A stretch of 64,000 nucleotides of DNA, taken from the NCBI RefSeq assembly GCF_021729145.1, contig NZ_JAJSLW010000005.1, positions 5,946-69,945 of the forward strand, in the 5' to 3' direction. The position numbers and the translations under genes were made by a program. The notes under the pieces are model-generated. The model did not search any database, had not been told where the DNA came from, and saw nothing but the letters and a program-made list of their open reading frames with translations. Shown here piece after piece: positions 53,457-62,215 of this stretch. Source of the stretch: Membranihabitans maritimus. GTDB lineage: Bacteria; Bacteroidota; Bacteroidia; Chitinophagales; Saprospiraceae. Each line of letters starts with the position of its first letter. Within the stretch, counting starts at the first letter, position 1.

Positions 53457-54881
53457 TTACCGGACTAAATGATTAATATTAAAGCTGTAATAATACGTTT
53501 GTTTCTCTCCCGGATACCTACCTGCTATTACGATGTCATCTCCAGAATGGGTAAATTTTTCGTAAAAGGATACGGTGTTAAAAACTTCCCTGTCATTAAT
53601 ACGCATTATTATAAATCCTGGTTTGATGTTGAGTGATTCCGCCATACTTTCGCGAAATATACTTTCTATACGAATGCCGTTAATTTGATTTTGCATAATC
53701 TCATTTTCCTGAAGATCGCGTATTTCTATACCGAATTTCAGTAATAGAGGGTAATCGGGGTTATCGCTTTCCTGGATGAGATTTACCGTCAATGTGTCTA
53801 ATGTTGCATTCCTAAGATATACCAGAGAGAGGGGGTGGCCGGGATCAATACTCCACAATATTTCTTTCAAATGATTGATGGATTGCAATTGCTGATCATT
53901 GAGTTCGAGGATATAATCTCCATTACGGAGCCCGCCCCAGTCGGCAGGGCTGTTGGGTTCCACATCTTCAATTCTGGCCCCGGATGCATACTTTTTGGAC
54001 AGGGCAAATTCATCTATTTTAGAAAAGATGGCTTTTATCCCCAGGATCCCCCTGTTTACATAGCCATAATCCTTTAAATCCGTTAATATTTTATACGCCA
54101 GATTGGAAGGTATGGCAAATGCATACCCTTCAAAATTCCCGGAGCGGGTAAGTATGGCCGTATTGATGCCTATTAGCTGGCCGTGTTGGTTGATAAGAGC
54201 GCCGCCGCTATTTCCCGGATTTATAACAGCGTCGGTCTGGATAAATGATTCCATAAAATTAGGATTGTCACTGAGTCCCAATTGCCTGTGCTTCCCACTA
54301 ATAATGCCTTCAGTTACGGTAGCATCCATTTTGAATGGATGTCCCAGGGCAAAAATTTTATCACCAATAGACAAATGGTCCGAATTCCCAAATTCAATAT
54401 GGTGCAGACTATCCATCTCAATCTTCAGGAGCCCCAGGTCTGTTTTAGCGTCAAATCCTATTAATTTTGCAGATACCGATCTTTTGTTCCACATGATGAC
54501 TTCAATATCATCGCTGTCCTCAATTACGTGGTAATTGGTCGCTATATACCCATCATCTGAAATGATTACGCCGGATCCATTTTGATTTACTTTATTAGAA
54601 TAAAATTTACCAAACCATTTCTTTTTCCCGGATTTAATCTGGACCAGTGCCTTTAAATTATTATCAAAAATGTCTTTGTTGACGGGAACTTTATACGTGC
54701 TTACATTCCTTTTTACAAATTCCGACGCAGAACCACCAAGTTTATTTTGGTCAATAAGGGAAGTGGATGGGATTCTCTCCCGAATAATAATTGTTTCCGG
54801 TTTATCAAATATTTTGAATAACCCAATGGTAAAAAGGGAAGCTAATAGAGCGGTAAAAAAATATCGCAAGCTGGATTTCAT
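53457..54881 (-). CDS. HtrA/DegP-type periplasmic serine protease
   Basis: A 474-residue envelope protease for damaged proteins. It has an N-terminal signal/anchor (residues 1-25), then the trypsin-like domain (~75-255) with an intact triad: H118 in T-N-Y-H-V-I, D148 in K-T-D-L-G-L and S225 in N-P-G-N-S-G-G-A. Two PDZ domains follow (~275-365 and ~385-465). The family in Bacteroidota usually has this layout. It is transcribed before the THUMP methyltransferase gene, 41 bp apart, so a shared transcript is likely. Confidence 0.95.
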   Translation of the reverse strand: MKSSLRYFFTALLASLFTIGLFKIFDKPETIIIRERIPSTSLIDQNKLGGSASEFVKRNVSTYKVPVNKDIFDNNLKALVQIKSGKKKWFGKFYSNKVNQNGSGVIISDDGYIATNYHVIEDSDDIEVIMWNKRSVSAKLIGFDAKTDLGLLKIEMDSLHHIEFGNSDHLSIGDKIFALGHPFKMDATVTEGIISGKHRQLGLSDNPNFMESFIQTDAVINPGNSGGALINQHGQLIGINTAILTRSGNFEGYAFAIPSNLAYKILTDLKDYGYVNRGILGIKAIFSKIDEFALSKKYASGARIEDVEPNSPADWGGLRNGDYILELNDQQLQSINHLKEILWSIDPGHPLSLVYLRNATLDTLTVNLIQESDNPDYPLLLKFGIEIRDLQENEIMQNQINGIRIESIFRESMAESLNIKPGFIIMRINDREVFNTVSFYEKFTHSGDDIVIAGRYPGEKQTYYYSFNINHLVR

Positions 54882-55319
54882 TTATTTTTGTTCCTTCAGT
54901 TCATAATCTATGATAAAAATAAACATCTTTTTGGTGAGAATGGTTATAATCACAATATGAACTTTAAATCCAGAAAATTCAAAAGAATGCCCATACATTT
55001 TGACCCTCTTTTTTCCTGTAACCCCGAAAGGTTTCGAGAGAAGAAGGGATATGATTGATTGTACGCACAGGACCTATGATCAATCTCGCTAATACAGGAC
55101 CGGCAATCGCAATATATTCGTTACCCATATTGGGGTGTGAATGGTGATGGACATATTTTATTTTACATGTTGTTAATTTGCGTTGTAAATATTTGTAATA
55201 TGCATGTATGTTGGGTGAAAAATTCGGTAGTATTTTCGGGGTGAAAGTGTTTTTAAACGATTTTGTGGTTGGATATACCGAATAAAATATAACTTTGCGA
55301 AATCATACAAAATGATAGA
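54882..55319. other. Intergenic, no supported feature
   Basis: About 440 bp between the divergent HtrA gene and the small membrane gene before dapF. It must hold both promoters, but no element could be assigned with confidence. No gene or notable repeat is seen. Confidence 0.5.
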
Positions 55320-55502
55320 ATGGAAGAAAACAATAATAATGAAGGAAAGTCGATGTTCTCGAATATTTGGGGGAATAAATTTAGTTTATTTGGATTAATA
55401 ATTATTGTTCTCTTTTTTCTGGCTATGATCAGTTTGCGATATTGTGATAGCAAACACGTAGTAGTGGAAGATGATAAACGGATTAATATTATTACACAAT
55501 GA
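55320..55502 (+). CDS. Small single-pass membrane protein coupled to dapF
   Basis: A 60-residue protein with an Asn/Glu-rich N-terminus, one hydrophobic helix at ~22-40 (L-F-G-L-I-I-I-V-L-F-F-L-A-M) and a short charged tail. I do not recognise a family. Its stop overlaps the dapF ATG by 4 bp (55499-55502), a strong sign that it is translated. The overlap could also regulate dapF translation. Confidence 0.65.
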   Translation: MEENNNNEGKSMFSNIWGNKFSLFGLIIIVLFFLAMISLRYCDSKHVVVEDDKRINIITQ

Positions 55503-56320
55503 ATTTTACCAAGTACCAGGGAACAGGCAACGACTTTGTAATTATTAATGGTAATAAAGAGGACTTTGACAGGTCTGATTATGCTGCTGTACGGGCTATT
55601 TGTGACCGGAAATTCGGAATAGGGGCCGATGGTTTTATTGTCGTTTCGGATAGTGAAGAAGCGGACTTTGAAATGTTATACTATAATGCAGATGGTAAAC
55701 CCGGAAGTATGTGCGGTAATGGGGGGAGATGTGCCGTCACCTTTGCCTATAGTAATGGTTTTTTTACTTCCGGAGAATGTCGTTTTATGGCCTATGATGG
55801 TATGCATGAAGCCCGAATTATGCCTGAAACTTCAGTAGTGGAATTAAAAATGTCGAATGTGGAAACCTTTGAACTGGGTAATAGAATGACGATTATGGAT
55901 ACGGGTTCGCCGCACTATGTTACACTGGTAGAAGATATCGATGATATCGACATTGTAGAGGCGGGTAAGGTTATTCGTTATTCTCCGCGATTTACGGAAG
56001 AAGGGATTAATGTTAATTTTGTAGAAAATAAATCTGATTTTCTTGAAGTAGCTACGTACGAAAGGGGAGTGGAAGACGAAACTCTTTCTTGTGGAACGGG
56101 AGTGACGGCAAGTGCGCTCAGCTTTCATGTGTTGCAAAACGGTCGATCTGCTGCTTCCGGGGAATTGGAAGTAAAGGTCCACACAAAAGGTGGGGACTTA
56201 AAAGTGAAATTTGAATACGATGGTTCTGTGTTTAGCAATATTTGGTTGGTAGGAAAAGGAGAAAAAGTATTTGATGGGTGCATAGATTTGGAAAAGATCG
56301 AAAATAACAACCCTGCTTAA
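55499..56320 (+). CDS. dapF: Diaminopimelate epimerase
   Basis: Cofactor-independent epimerase making meso-diaminopimelate for peptidoglycan and lysine. It has 273 residues, normal for the family. The catalytic cysteines are C72 in M-C-G-N-G-G-R-C and C198 in L-S-C-G-T-G-V-T, with the usual N-terminal Y-Q-G-T-G-N-D-F. It is translationally coupled to the small membrane gene upstream and convergent with a TPR gene starting 1 bp past its end. The downstream enzyme LysA is in the same window. Confidence 0.96.
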   Translation: MNFTKYQGTGNDFVIINGNKEDFDRSDYAAVRAICDRKFGIGADGFIVVSDSEEADFEMLYYNADGKPGSMCGNGGRCAVTFAYSNGFFTSGECRFMAYDGMHEARIMPETSVVELKMSNVETFELGNRMTIMDTGSPHYVTLVEDIDDIDIVEAGKVIRYSPRFTEEGINVNFVENKSDFLEVATYERGVEDETLSCGTGVTASALSFHVLQNGRSAASGELEVKVHTKGGDLKVKFEYDGSVFSNIWLVGKGEKVFDGCIDLEKIENNNPA

Positions 56321-56647
56321 TTATATATCTTCTTCGAAAAACTGAAGGTAGAGTCCGGAAAGTTCATTATATAAATGGTTTTCTTTTTGTGATTTCAATA
56401 CCTCCAGGCCGGTAGTGATAATGTCTTTTGCAAGATCTGTTTTTTCATTAGTGATTAAAAATTGAGCATAGTGATAATAGGTGCCACTATATGAAGGGAA
56501 AGTGGAGATTAATTTTTTGTAGTTGAAAGAAGCTTTTTCCTTTTCTCCAATTTTCTCATATTCCTTTGCAAGGGCAAAATAAGGAAAGGCATCCCTACCG
56601 TCTTCAGCAATTAAATCTTCCAGATATTGTATTTTATTTTGACTCAC
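56321..56647 (-). CDS. Small tetratricopeptide-repeat protein
   Basis: A 108-residue all-helical protein with about two and a half TPR units (A-F-P-Y-F-A-L-A-K-E-Y-E-K-I-G; Y-Y-H-Y-A-Q-F-L; L-A-K-D-I-I-T-T-G-L). It has no signal peptide, so it is cytoplasmic. TPRs mediate protein-protein contact; the partner is unknown. It is divergent from etfB with 127 bp between the starts and abuts dapF tail to tail. Confidence 0.75.
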   Translation of the reverse strand: MSQNKIQYLEDLIAEDGRDAFPYFALAKEYEKIGEKEKASFNYKKLISTFPSYSGTYYHYAQFLITNEKTDLAKDIITTGLEVLKSQKENHLYNELSGLYLQFFEEDI

Positions 56648-56774
56648 AGTTAATCGTATTTAATTGATAATTAATTTGTTGTAAATAATAATATATAAAT
56701 TACCTAATTTTAGTTCATGTTATTATCTTTAATGTTGGTAAAGATAATAATGAATAAATAATAAACTTAATAAT

Positions 56775-57515
56775 ATGAATATATTAGTTTGTATAGCTAG
56801 GGCCGTAGAGACTACAGCCAAAATTTCATTTACAGATAACGATACACGGTTTGATGATACAGGTGTACAGTACATCATGAATCCTTATGACGAGTGGTAT
56901 TCTCTGGTCAGAGCGCTTGAACTGAAAGAAAAAGAAGGCGGGGAAGTTCACGTTGTTTGCGTGGGTGATTCAAGTTCTGAACAAGTGATTCGAAAGGCAT
57001 TGGCTATTGGTGCTGATAAAGCATTCAGAATTGATCTTGAACCCAAGACGGCGGACGAAACGGCCTTTCAATTGGCCGAATTTGCTAAATCTGGGAATTA
57101 TGATATTATTTTTACGGGCAAGGAAACGGTTGATTATAACAGTGGATTGGTTCCGCCAATGTTGAGCGCATTGTTGGATTGGCCGTTTGTCGGTATTGTT
57201 TCTGATCTTGAGTACGAAAATGGTGAAGCTACACTGTCCCGCGAGATTGAAGGGGGTGTGGAGATCGTAAAAGCCTCATTACCTTTGGTACTGAGTGCAA
57301 CCAAAGACCTGGCAGAACAACGAATACCCAATATGCGCGGAATCATGATGGCAAAGCGCAAACCGCTTGAGGTAGTGGAGGCAAAAGAGACCGCTCCGAA
57401 GGTGAATTTTGTCGGGTTCTCAAAACCGGAGAAAGATACGGAAATTACGTATGTAGACCCCGAAAATATGGATGAACTGGTTCGTTTGTTAAGCGAAGAA
57501 GCCAAAGTGATTTAA
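56775..57515 (+). CDS. etfB: Electron transfer flavoprotein beta subunit
   Basis: Small subunit of the ETF that collects electrons from acyl-CoA dehydrogenases. It has 246 residues. The opening M-N-I-L-V-C-I-A-R-A-V-E-T, the AMP-binding fold with V-V-C-V-G-D-S around 57-63, G-K-E-T-V-D-Y-N-S-G at ~117-126 and the R-x-P-N-M-R-G-I-M-M-A-K signature at ~178-190 are all present. It is followed by etfA after 28 bp; the two must act as a heterodimer. Confidence 0.95.
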   Translation: MNILVCIARAVETTAKISFTDNDTRFDDTGVQYIMNPYDEWYSLVRALELKEKEGGEVHVVCVGDSSSEQVIRKALAIGADKAFRIDLEPKTADETAFQLAEFAKSGNYDIIFTGKETVDYNSGLVPPMLSALLDWPFVGIVSDLEYENGEATLSREIEGGVEIVKASLPLVLSATKDLAEQRIPNMRGIMMAKRKPLEVVEAKETAPKVNFVGFSKPEKDTEITYVDPENMDELVRLLSEEAKVI

Positions 57516-57543
57516 CCCATTTCATAGTTTTAAAAATATAACC

Positions 57544-58494
57544 ATGTCAATATTAGTTTTTTGCGAAAATATAGAAGGTACATTTAAAAAGAATACACTT
57601 GAAGCCATTACCTATGGACGGAAATTAGCCGAACAGACCCAATCTCCACTCGCGGCAGTCGTCAATGGAAGCCCTGATGTGGAAGTGTTAAAAACCTACG
57701 GAATCGGGAAAGCCTATCTTCTAGAAGGAAGTAATACCGGTGATAGTGCATCCCTTGCCAAAGGCATAGCCGGGGTCTGTAGCAAAGTGGATGCTTCCAC
57801 CGTTATTTTAACGTATAATTCAACGGGGAAAAGTATTGCAGGGCAATTGGGAATATTGTGCGGTGCCGGTGTCGTGAATTCAGTGAATGCCCTGCCCAGC
57901 TCTTTAGAGCCCTTCCAGGTATCCCAATCGGTTTTTGCCGGAAAAGCGGAGGCCGTTGTAGAAGTTCCCGGGGAAAAGAAAGTGTTGGGACTACAAAGTA
58001 ATTCCATCAAAATAGAGGAAGCACCTGTGGATACTATTGATACTGAAATTGTCACATCAGATGGAGGTTCCAGGGTGGAGGTTATACGCCAGGATAAAAT
58101 AAGCGGTGGTGTTCCCCTGCCTGAAGCTGAGTTGGTAGTTTCTGGCGGACGCGGATTCAAAGGTCCTGAAAATTGGAATATACTGGAAGATTTAGCCGGG
58201 GTTCTCGGTGCAGCCACAGCTTGTTCCCGCCCGGTTTCTGATTCTGATTGGAGACCGCACCACGAGCACGTAGGGCAGACGGGAATTACCATTAGGCCTA
58301 ATTTGTATATCGCTATTGGAATTTCAGGGGCCATTCAGCATCTCGGGGGTGTAAATAATTCCAAAACGATTGTGGTCATTAATAAAGATCCGGAGGCTCC
58401 ATTCTTCAAAGCGGCCGATTATGGGGTAGTTGGGGACTTATTTGATGTAGTACCAAGATTGACGGAAGCTGTCAAGAAATATAAAGGAGCGTAG
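57544..58494 (+). CDS. etfA: Electron transfer flavoprotein alpha subunit
   Basis: FAD-binding subunit of ETF, 316 residues. The C-terminal FAD domain shows V-V-S-G-G-R-G-F-K-G-P-E-N-W (~199-212), A-A-T-A-C-S-R-P-V-S-D-S-D-W-R-P, then V-G-Q-T-G-I-T-I-R-P (~240-249) and I-A-I-G-I-S-G-A-I-Q-H-L-G-G, the standard ETF-alpha signature. It forms an operon with etfB. No acyl-CoA dehydrogenase or ETF-quinone oxidoreductase gene is in the window. Confidence 0.96.
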   Translation: MSILVFCENIEGTFKKNTLEAITYGRKLAEQTQSPLAAVVNGSPDVEVLKTYGIGKAYLLEGSNTGDSASLAKGIAGVCSKVDASTVILTYNSTGKSIAGQLGILCGAGVVNSVNALPSSLEPFQVSQSVFAGKAEAVVEVPGEKKVLGLQSNSIKIEEAPVDTIDTEIVTSDGGSRVEVIRQDKISGGVPLPEAELVVSGGRGFKGPENWNILEDLAGVLGAATACSRPVSDSDWRPHHEHVGQTGITIRPNLYIAIGISGAIQHLGGVNNSKTIVVINKDPEAPFFKAADYGVVGDLFDVVPRLTEAVKKYKGA

Positions 58495-58782
58495 AATAGG
58501 TACGAACAAAGAGACGAAGGCATAACCGGGTTGGGGGACTGGTACCCGAAAGGAATAAAGTGAAGGTAAATACTCCGGAACTTTTAAATTTCCGGTTGCC
58601 ATATCCATATACATAAATCGGATAAATATCAAGGTATCAACTGGCGTTGATAATCTTATTCAACGGGAAGTGTCGTCCTTCCCTGTAATGGGACATGAAG
58701 GGGTAAAGGGATGATAGACCTGGTGTGTAATGGGAATTCTTCTGCGGTAGTGCTTGCTGATTAATACCGCATAGACAACAAT
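58495..58782. other. Intergenic between etfA and the MITE-like element
   Basis: About 290 bp without a supported gene; no clear terminator was found after etfA. Confidence 0.4.
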
Positions 58783-59002
58783 TAACGTGAGTACCACAGA
58801 GAAAATAAGAGTACTGAAGCGCCTGTCTCTACATGAAATTATTCTGGAAGCGAAATATTAGTAATCCAGTGAGGAACCCCAGGGTGGTAAACAATTGAGA
58901 TCGTCGATTCAGGCATTGATTTCGACACAGTGATGCCTGGGCCATTGCTTTTTTTCGCAAAAAAAAAAATGACAAAAACAATTATTCATCGAGTTCACGT
59001 TA
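58783..59002. mobile_element. MITE-like element, copy 2
   Basis: Bounded by inverted TAACGTGA (58783-58790) and TCACGTTA (58995-59002). Inside are a CAGGCAT/ATGCCTG hairpin (58910-58916 with 58933-58939) and a T-run/A-run hairpin (GCTTTTTTTCGCAAAA). It is homologous to 39999-40167 and non-coding. It sits 47 bp upstream of the DUF3127 gene and may carry part of its promoter. Confidence 0.7.
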
Positions 59003-59049
59003 GTTATGTCGCAGCAAAATACTTATATTTGAATTTAAAATAATACGTT

Positions 59050-59433
59050 ATGGCAACTTTTGAAATCCAGGGAAAGTTATATAAGAAGTTTGAAACAGAA
59101 GCAAAGACACAATCTTTTAGTGCGCGGGAATTCATCCTCGAAGTAAATGATAATAATTATGTTCAATTATTGAAATTTCAATTGACTCAGGACCGATGTG
59201 GTCTGCTCGATACCTTTCAGGAAGGTAGCGATGTAAAAGTTCATTTTGATTTGCGTGGACGGGAATGGAATGGCAAGTTTTTCACCAATTTAAATGCGTG
59301 GAAACTTGAATTGCCGCAGCCTGTTAGTCCGGGAGGGGACGGTTTCCCTGAAGAGGAAGACTTTGTTTTTACGGATGAAAGAGAAGACAATAATTTTACC
59401 CAGGAAATGCCGGAGGACGATTTGCCGTTCTAG
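59050..59433 (+). CDS. DUF3127 protein
   Basis: A 127-residue OB-fold-like protein. The pattern F-E-I-Q-G-K-L-Y-K at the start, E-F-I-L-E-V in the second strand, V-K-V-H-F-D-L-R-G-R-E-W-N-G-K and L-N-A-W-K-L-E (~75-97), then an acidic tail ending D-D-L-P-F, is characteristic of DUF3127 in Bacteroidota. The acidic D-D-L-P-F tail resembles that of single-stranded-DNA-binding proteins, so a nucleic-acid role is possible (inference). The next gene starts 4 bp downstream. Confidence 0.87.
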   Translation: MATFEIQGKLYKKFETEAKTQSFSAREFILEVNDNNYVQLLKFQLTQDRCGLLDTFQEGSDVKVHFDLRGREWNGKFFTNLNAWKLELPQPVSPGGDGFPEEEDFVFTDEREDNNFTQEMPEDDLPF

Positions 59434-59437
59434 GAAT

Positions 59438-59980
59438 ATGAATTTGAGATTTATATTTCTATACCTTTTTATTGGTTTTTATTATGGCTTGCCAGGTCAG
59501 ACCATAGTTGGATTATCAACTGTTGAGGACCGTCATTTTGGAAAATGGGAGATCATTACAAATGCTCCTGATTTAACAGGGGTGGTGGAAGGAACCTGGG
59601 TGGCTATGAATGATTGGTCAGAATGGCAATACGCCCTAGGGGACCATACGGGATGGATTAAACTCAGGAATAAAAATGATCCCAATCTATGGGAAGTGAT
59701 TGGGAATGATGAAATCATTCATATACGGACGATATTCCCAAATGAATTTAACCGATGGGAAGTAAATAACGGAAGGAGGTCTGTAGATGTGGAAACGATC
59801 CGATCCGGGGATGTCGAACAATGGGAAGCAGGCAGGAGAAATAATACTCTCTTTTTTTATACGTATGTAGAAGGGGATAGGCGGGACTGGATTATAGAAA
59901 ATAATATTCCCGACTTGTCAGTGGCTATGCAGCTGGCCATTACCTTTATACCCATTTTGCATGTTGTACCCAGGCAGTAA
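59438..59980 (+). CDS. Secreted protein of unknown function
   Basis: A 180-residue protein beginning with a signal peptide (M-N-L-R-F-I-F-L-Y-L-F-I-G-F-Y-Y-G-L-P-G-Q). The ATG at 59438 was chosen over a longer overlapping frame because it starts the signal and lies just after the DUF3127 stop. The mature part is rich in Trp, Asp and Asn with W-x-(I/V) repeats (F-G-K-W-E-I; N-L-W-E-V; N-R-W-E-V; V-E-Q-W-E-A), suggesting about five beta-repeat units. The family is not recognised. Confidence 0.75.
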   Translation: MNLRFIFLYLFIGFYYGLPGQTIVGLSTVEDRHFGKWEIITNAPDLTGVVEGTWVAMNDWSEWQYALGDHTGWIKLRNKNDPNLWEVIGNDEIIHIRTIFPNEFNRWEVNNGRRSVDVETIRSGDVEQWEAGRRNNTLFFYTYVEGDRRDWIIENNIPDLSVAMQLAITFIPILHVVPRQ

Positions 59981-59999
59981 ATCCCAAAACATGGAAAGT

Positions 60000-61421
60000 C
60001 TATAGGTCAGGGAATTCCCATCCTTTTCTTACCGGTTCCCGGATTAATTTATCTGCATTGTCCAGTCCTATTGCTTTCATAGCTTTTGCATCCCAATAAA
60101 TTTTTTGTCCACCCAGCCTAAGGGAAAGAACTCCCAGCAAGGTAATTTCCGTCAAGCGGGCCCCATAGGCAAAATTGGCACTTGATTCACTACCGTCCTT
60201 TATCGCGTCGATCCAATCCCTGAAGTGACCATTGGACCTTGGGATGGTAGGAGCGGGGCGTTCGGATTCCCTCAGGGATTCGGGGTAGACGATTGGAAAT
60301 CGATTCCCTCCATCATTGAGGATGAGGCCTTTTTCACCGACAAACATAGTTCCTCTTCGAGGAAGTTCTTCATTATCCGGTAATAATTCAGGCCTGGGTG
60401 GTTGTAATCCTCCGGAATACCACGTCAGATCAACTTCTTTTTGATCACCCATTTTATCAAATTTGTAGTATCCTATTTCACCATAAGGTGCTATTTCAGA
60501 ATTGGAAAGGCCAGCGGGTTTGACTTCTACACTAACCGGGGCCTGTAAATTAAGTGCCCAGGTAGCTGCATCCAGGTCATGACAACCAAAATCCCCTAAA
60601 GCACCACATCCAAAAATCCAAAAATCCCGCCATGTTACTGGACTAAAATCAGAATGATAAGGTATCTTTTCGGTAGGACCCAGCCACAGATCCCAATCCA
60701 TGCCATCTGGTAATGGCGTTGAACCTTTTGGTAACCCTTCTCTGCCCGGCAACCAACGGGTAGCCGGCACCCAGGCGTGAACTTCTTTTATCGGACCAAT
60801 TATACCTGCCCGAATATACTCTACAGTACTTCTTATACCATCTCTACTGTGGCCGCTGTTGCCCATTTGCGTAGCCAATCCCCTCGCTGTGGCCAATTCC
60901 CGGACTTTACGGGCTTCCCAAATGTTGTGAGTAAGGGGTTTTTCGCAATACACATGTTTATCCATCTGCATTGCGAGAATAGAAATATAGGCATGTGTAT
61001 GGTCCGGTGTGGAACATACTATAGCATCTATATCTTTTTCCGTTTCCAACATTACACGAAAGTCTTTATATGCTTTTACGGAATAGTTGGGAATAGAAGA
61101 TTGATAATGCTTATTGATCATTTCCTCTACAGGACCACGACCGGCCTCGGATCTGTAGTAAAAGTCTTCGAGGTTCCAATATTCTGCCGGGTCAGCCAAT
61201 GCTGCCATCGAAACATCTTCCAATTCCAACAATGCTGATGTATTTTGACGGCCTTTTCCACCGGCACCAATTATCCCCAAGACCACCTTGTCACTGGGTG
61301 CGACATAATCTTTACCACCCATTACATGCCTTGGTATTATCGTGAAACCCACTGAGGAATACGCCATATCTTTTATGAACCCTCTTCTGGATTTGTACGC
61401 CTTTGCCGATACACTTTTCAT
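60000..61421 (-). CDS. Tat-exported Gfo/Idh/MocA-family oxidoreductase
   Basis: A 473-residue NAD(P)-dependent sugar or inositol dehydrogenase-type protein. The N-terminus K-S-R-R-G-F-I-K-D-M is a twin-arginine signal. The Rossmann site is V-V-L-G-I-I-G-A-G-G-K-G-R (~46-58) and the E-K-P-L catalytic segment is in Y-C-E-K-P-L-T-H-N (~157-165). The long C-terminal domain carries the G-C-H-D-L-D segment typical of the Bacteroidota secreted group. Such proteins often have tightly bound cofactor and act on glycosides. It is a single gene on the minus strand. Confidence 0.92.
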   Translation of the reverse strand: MKSVSAKAYKSRRGFIKDMAYSSVGFTIIPRHVMGGKDYVAPSDKVVLGIIGAGGKGRQNTSALLELEDVSMAALADPAEYWNLEDFYYRSEAGRGPVEEMINKHYQSSIPNYSVKAYKDFRVMLETEKDIDAIVCSTPDHTHAYISILAMQMDKHVYCEKPLTHNIWEARKVRELATARGLATQMGNSGHSRDGIRSTVEYIRAGIIGPIKEVHAWVPATRWLPGREGLPKGSTPLPDGMDWDLWLGPTEKIPYHSDFSPVTWRDFWIFGCGALGDFGCHDLDAATWALNLQAPVSVEVKPAGLSNSEIAPYGEIGYYKFDKMGDQKEVDLTWYSGGLQPPRPELLPDNEELPRRGTMFVGEKGLILNDGGNRFPIVYPESLRESERPAPTIPRSNGHFRDWIDAIKDGSESSANFAYGARLTEITLLGVLSLRLGGQKIYWDAKAMKAIGLDNADKLIREPVRKGWEFPDL

Positions 61422-61483
61422 TTTTGACTATTTTAATAAGAACGCCCTGTAAACTACCCAGGACACTTAATCGATCCCAAAAG

Positions 61484-61939
61484 TCAGGCCAGAATTTGAG
61501 CTGCGTGGTCTTTAGTCTTTACCTTTTCTATAATTTTTTCAATCATTCCATTTTCATCGATCAAAAAAGTTTTTCGGTGAATTCCATCGTATTCCCGTCC
61601 CATGAATTTTTTCTTTCCCCAAATGCCATAATCGTTAATAATCTTTTTTTCAGTATCTGCTATAAGTGGAAAAGGCAAATCAAATTTGTCGGAGAATTTT
61701 TTGTGAGACTTTTCAGTGTCTGCGCTGACCCCGATAATTTCGTACCCTTCATTTTGTAGTTGGGAGTAATTATCCCTTAAATTACAAACCTCTTTTGTGC
61801 AGCCAGGGGTGTTGTCTTTGGGATAAAAAAACAAAGCCAATTTTTTCCCTTGAAAATCCTTAAGGGAAATATTGTTGCCATTTTGATCGATTCCTGAAAA
61901 GTCAGGTGCTTTTTCGCCTGTGTTTAATTTTGTCATCAT
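61484..61939 (-). CDS. bcp: Thioredoxin-dependent peroxiredoxin (Bcp/PrxQ)
   Basis: Reduces peroxides with electrons from thioredoxin. It has 151 residues. The peroxidatic cysteine is C47 in F-F-Y-P-K-D-N-T-P-G-C-T and the resolving cysteine C52, five residues later, places it in the PrxQ/Bcp alpha2 group. The conserved R in G-I-H-R-K-T-F-L-I-D is present. The start is ATG 61939 or the next ATG 61936. Confidence 0.95.
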   Translation of the reverse strand: MMTKLNTGEKAPDFSGIDQNGNNISLKDFQGKKLALFFYPKDNTPGCTKEVCNLRDNYSQLQNEGYEIIGVSADTEKSHKKFSDKFDLPFPLIADTEKKIINDYGIWGKKKFMGREYDGIHRKTFLIDENGMIEKIIEKVKTKDHAAQILA

Positions 61940-61950
61940 TTATTATTACA

Positions 61951-62178
61951 TTAATAGATATACGTTTGACGCCTGATCCAAAAGGTCGCGGATGAACAGG
62001 GCATACAGGGATACGTTCTACCTTTTTTCTGTACAAGATAACCGTTTTTATCATCCGTTAGTAATACCGGGCGGAGTATCAATTTTTTATATTTGTTTTC
62101 TACTTCGAAATACACCATTGTTATAGGTACAGCTTCCCGGTCAAACCAAAACGTCTCCGGGATAATAAGAAAATTGTT
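61951..62178 (-). other. Unrecognised open frame, possible gene remnant
   Basis: An open minus-strand frame from just after an in-frame TGA (62179-62181) to a TAA at 61951. It reads protein-like (F-W-F-D-R-E-A-V-P-I-T-M-V-Y-F-E-V-E-N-K-Y-K-K), with the first ATG at 62118 giving 55 residues. It could be the broken end of a secreted protein gene or chance. No family is recognised. Confidence 0.25.
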
Positions 62179-62215
62179 TCATTTTTGTTCAATAGTATAT
62201 AGATAAAATTTATAC

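Noticed and set aside
57714-58334. 206-codon minus-strand frame opposite etfA
   Set aside because: etfA is certain by its FAD-binding signature; the antisense frame is a shadow.
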